Origin: Hyphomicrobiales bacterium
GTDB taxonomy: Bacteria; Pseudomonadota; Alphaproteobacteria; Rhizobiales; Rhizobiaceae
Reading direction: 5' to 3'
DNA length: 64,000 nt
Assembly (NCBI GenBank): GCA_900470805.1
Contig: UCCA01000003.1
Span: forward strand, 343,872 to 407,871
Below are positions 61,563 to 64,000 of this stretch, piece by piece. The notes below the pieces were generated by a model that had not been told where the DNA came from, did not search any database, and saw nothing but the letters and a program-made list of their open reading frames with translations. The translations under genes and the position numbers were made by a program. How positions within the stretch are numbered: position 1 is the first letter of the stretch; every line of letters starts with the position of its first letter.

Positions 61563-61951
61563 TTCCTGCCTTTCCTGGTCTTGGCGCGACTGCCGACTGC
61601 CTTGGCCGTCGCATCGGGCTTTTTCGTGGCAGGCGACGTTGTTTCGGCGCTCCGGGCCGGATCGGGATCGCCCCTACCCCGCGACAGGACGAAGCGGGCG
61701 AAGGCAACGGTGGCGAGGAAACCGACGAGACCAAGCGAAATGGCGATGTCGATATAGAGCGAAAAGCCGGTCTTCACCGCGATGACCGCGATAAAGCCGA
61801 TCGCCGTTCCCGAGAGGGTATCGAGCGCCAGGATGCGGTCCGGCAGCGTCGGCCCGACCAGCACCCGCCAACCGGCCAGCAGGAATGTTACGCCGAGAAT
61901 GGCCAGCGCCACGGAGGCGGAGAAAGACACGATCGCGTCTGGCGAGATCAT
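61559..61951 (-). CDS. mnhF: Mrp antiporter subunit F
   Basis: A 130-residue subunit with three membrane helices and the family core [21 protein letters not shown] hydrophilic, lysine-rich C-terminal tail of about 40 residues ([20 protein letters not shown]) is longer than usual. Start and stop codons overlap with mnhE and mnhG. Confidence 0.94.
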   Translation of the reverse strand: MISPDAIVSFSASVALAILGVTFLLAGWRVLVGPTLPDRILALDTLSGTAIGFIAVIAVKTGFSLYIDIAISLGLVGFLATVAFARFVLSRGRGDPDPARSAETTSPATKKPDATAKAVGSRAKTRKGRK

Positions 61952-62421
61952 CGGAACGCCTCCAGGATCCTGCGCTCGAAACCGTCGGCGATGTCGCGTC
62001 TCGCCCCGTCGGGATCGGCGCAGTCGAGCGCGTGGACGTAAAGCGTCTTGCGATCGTCGGACACATCGACCGAAAGTGTCCCCGGTGTAAGGGTGATCAG
62101 GTTGGCTAGCAGGGTGATCTCAAAGTCGCGGTCGACGGTCAGCGGAAAGGCGAAGATGCCGGGCTTCAGCTTCATGTCGGGGCTCAGGATCGTGACCGCG
62201 ACCTTTATAGCCGACATGGCCAGCTCCCTCAGAAACAGGAGCGCCAGCGCCGCGATGGCAAACAACCGGCGCAGATAGGCGCCGCTGCCATAGGGCTCGC
62301 GAACGATGAACAGCGCCAGCGCGCCGAGCACGAAGCCGAAAGCCAGATTGAGAGCCGAAACACTGCCGCTGACGGCAAGCCAGGCGAAGGCCAGCAGCAC
62401 ATTGAGGAGAAAGGCGATCAT
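61948..62421 (-). CDS. mnhE: Mrp antiporter subunit E
   Basis: A 157-residue subunit starting [20 protein letters not shown], with the characteristic [20 protein letters not shown] and [15 protein letters not shown]. The ATG at 62421 overlaps the mnhD stop (ATGA), which fixes the start; longer in-frame extensions lie inside mnhD. Confidence 0.94.
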   Translation of the reverse strand: MIAFLLNVLLAFAWLAVSGSVSALNLAFGFVLGALALFIVREPYGSGAYLRRLFAIAALALLFLRELAMSAIKVAVTILSPDMKLKPGIFAFPLTVDRDFEITLLANLITLTPGTLSVDVSDDRKTLYVHALDCADPDGARRDIADGFERRILEAFR

Positions 62422-63977
62422 GGCGCAACGCCTCCCGGGAAAACCGACTGGATGTAGGCGTAGGGGTCGGTGAGTTCGGCGGCGGCCGACTGGGTCAGCG
62501 CCAGCAGCCGTTCCGGCAGGATGCCGATGCCGACCACCAGTGCGCACAACAGGACGAGCGCCGACATCGGCCGCCAGCCGATGGCAACATAAGTCTCGGC
62601 ACTTTCGGTGGCCGAGCGCCAGTAGGCGAGCAGGAAGACGCGGCCGAAGGCGAGCGTGGTGACAAAGCCGCCGACAAGGATCGCCGCCGCCAGCCACCAG
62701 GCGCCGACATCGAGCGAGGCCTTGACAAGGATGAGCTTGGGCCAGAAGCCGGAGAGTGGCGGCAGGCCGCAGGCGGCGAGGAACAGGATGAGCGAGATCG
62801 CCGCAAACAGTCCGTTGCGACGGTAAAGGCCGCCGAGACGGGTGAGCGAATAACTGCCGCCGAGAAAGGCCGCCTGCCCGGCCGCGAGATAGAGCGCCGT
62901 CATCACCAGCATGGCGTGGATGGCGTAGAAGACCGCGCCCGACAGCGCGCCTGTCGTGGCGATCGCCACGCCGATCAGCATGTTGCCGATGCCTGATATG
63001 ACGACGTAGCCGAGCAGCTTGCGGATATCGTCCTGCGCCAAGGCTCCCAGCGCGCCGAGCAGCGTGGTGGCGGCGCCGGCAACGGCGATCAGCAGGCTGA
63101 GCTGCTCGCGCTCCAGCGGCAGCAGCATGACCAGGACGCGGATCAGCGCGTAGACGCCAACCTTCGTCAACAGGCCGGCGAACAGCGCGGAAACGACGAT
63201 ACGCGGCGTGTGGTAGCTGGCCGGCAGCCAGAAATTGACCGGGAACGCGGCCGCCTTCATGGCGAAGGCCAAAAGGAACAGGCAGGCCAGTGTCATCAGC
63301 GGCGCGCTCTCGCCGAGTTCGCCTGCCTTGGTTGCGATATCAGCCATGTTGAGCGTGCCGAAGACGGCATAGAGGATGCCGACCGCTATCAGGAACAGGG
63401 TGGTGGCGATCAGGTTGAGGACCGCGTATTTCATCGCCCCGTCGATCTGGACATGTCCGGAGCCGATGATCAGCAAGCCGAAAGACGACATCAGCAGCAC
63501 CTCGAACCAGACGTAGAGATTGAAGAGATCGCCGGTCAGGAAGGCGCCGCCGACGCCCGCGATCAGCATCATCAGCAACGGGAAAAAACCGTGGCGGCGG
63601 CCGGCGTCGTCGATATCGGCGAGCGCGTAGAGGCCGCCGGCAAAGGCTGCGACCGCCGCCGTCAGCGTCATGACGGCGCCGAGGATATCGACGGTGAAAG
63701 CGATGCCGAAGGGCGGCAGCCAGCGGCCCATGACCATGGTCACCGGCCCGTCTGCCACCACCTGCCGCAGCAGGGCGGCGTCGATCACGGCGAGCAGCGC
63801 CAGGCCGGATATGGCGATTGCGGCCTGCAGGCGCGGCGCGGCGCGGATGATCAGCAGGATAGCGGCAAGTGCGAGCGGCAGCACGACCGGGGCGATGATC
63901 AGCCAGTGGGCGATCGGCACCGGGGTGGTCAGGAGGGCGGCGGAGAGATCGGCGATGGGTTGGGTCGGGGTGGCCAT
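62418..63977 (-). CDS. mnhD: Mrp antiporter subunit D
   Basis: A 519-residue proton-translocating subunit of the NADH-quinone oxidoreductase ND2/4/5-like family. About fourteen helices are present; motifs include DLFNLYVWFEVLLMSSFGLL, AFPVNFWLPASYHTPRIVVS and GLLTKVGVYALIRV, with the functional lysine and glutamate residues of this family. It directly abuts the preceding gene (TAG then ATG). Confidence 0.95.
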   Translation of the reverse strand: MATPTQPIADLSAALLTTPVPIAHWLIIAPVVLPLALAAILLIIRAAPRLQAAIAISGLALLAVIDAALLRQVVADGPVTMVMGRWLPPFGIAFTVDILGAVMTLTAAVAAFAGGLYALADIDDAGRRHGFFPLLMMLIAGVGGAFLTGDLFNLYVWFEVLLMSSFGLLIIGSGHVQIDGAMKYAVLNLIATTLFLIAVGILYAVFGTLNMADIATKAGELGESAPLMTLACLFLLAFAMKAAAFPVNFWLPASYHTPRIVVSALFAGLLTKVGVYALIRVLVMLLPLEREQLSLLIAVAGAATTLLGALGALAQDDIRKLLGYVVISGIGNMLIGVAIATTGALSGAVFYAIHAMLVMTALYLAAGQAAFLGGSYSLTRLGGLYRRNGLFAAISLILFLAACGLPPLSGFWPKLILVKASLDVGAWWLAAAILVGGFVTTLAFGRVFLLAYWRSATESAETYVAIGWRPMSALVLLCALVVGIGILPERLLALTQSAAAELTDPYAYIQSVFPGGVAP

Positions 63978-64000
63978 CTAGGGGGTGGCCTCCGTCCGGG
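63978..64000 (-). CDS. mnhC: Partial 3' end of a gene upstream of mnhD (probably mnhC)
   Basis: The last 23 bases of the window read, on the minus strand, CGG ACG GAG GCC ACC CCC TAG, ending directly before the mnhD ATG. Operon order in Mrp systems puts mnhC here. Only six codons are visible, so the identity rests on position alone. Confidence 0.45.

Overview
The window is a G+C-rich, densely packed chromosomal segment of an alphaproteobacterium, almost certainly a member of Rhizobiaceae (Rhizobium/Agrobacterium/Ensifer group). The pointers are the cycHJKL-degP-two-component block followed by feuQ-feuP-feuN, a MucR/Ros zinc-finger regulator next to an Mrp (pha/mnh) antiporter operon, a RIME-like palindromic intergenic repeat, and several short proteins of rhizobial type. 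Genus assignment is inference from gene content. No tRNA, rRNA, CRISPR array or insertion sequence was seen.

Region 1 (1-22.9 kb) is core chromosome: an unidentified winged-helix-like protein, a DMT exporter, an unusual soluble chemoreceptor-like protein with a C-terminal sensor, aminopeptidase N, a PAS histidine kinase, glnE (glutamine synthetase adenylyltransferase), a two-component pair downstream of the periplasmic protease degP, the cycHJKL cytochrome c maturation operon, a lipoprotein, and feuQ-feuP preceded by a small secreted protein matching the feuN position and size.

Region 2 (23.05-45.0 kb, all structural genes on the minus strand) is a gene transfer agent (GTA) cluster of the Rhodobacter capsulatus RcGTA type: candidate gp1, terminase (gp2), portal (gp3), gp3.5-like protein, prohead protease (gp4), capsid (gp5), gp6-gp9 connector/tail-tube genes, gp10/gp10.1 chaperones, tape measure (gp11), and gp12-gp15, ending in a holin-like gene and a strong terminator. 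The cluster is interrupted at three places by non-structural cargo: an MFS transporter plus a GNAT/DUF1778 toxin-antitoxin pair (between gp8 and gp9); a RelE/RHH pair, an AlkB-like oxygenase and an unknown protein (between gp3 and gp3.5); and a HicAB pair, a secreted protein, a Dabb-domain protein, a GH19 lysozyme and a 43-residue protein (between gp2 and gp3). The gp10.1 chaperone frame has no usable start codon and lies in the -1 frame relative to gp10, which suggests a lambda G/GT-like frameshift fusion. A tandem HD-GYP protein is transcribed divergently from the head of the cluster.

Region 3 (45.3-60.8 kb) is again core: YjbR and YcgN-type proteins, a class A penicillin-binding protein, a HigBA pair with two tandem palindromic operators, DUF1214/DUF1254 proteins, DUF2336 and DUF1491 proteins, a histidine kinase co-transcribed with a peptidoglycan-binding protein, a structured intergenic segment that looks like an sRNA with its own terminator, DUF5330, SufE, DUF6456 overlapping an orphan DnaA domain-IV-like protein, and mucR. 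Region 4 (61.2 kb to the right edge) is the 3' part of an Mrp-type cation/proton antiporter operon (end of C, then D, E, F, G). All start choices, family names and functions come from reading the sequence and from recall of the families; no database search was run.
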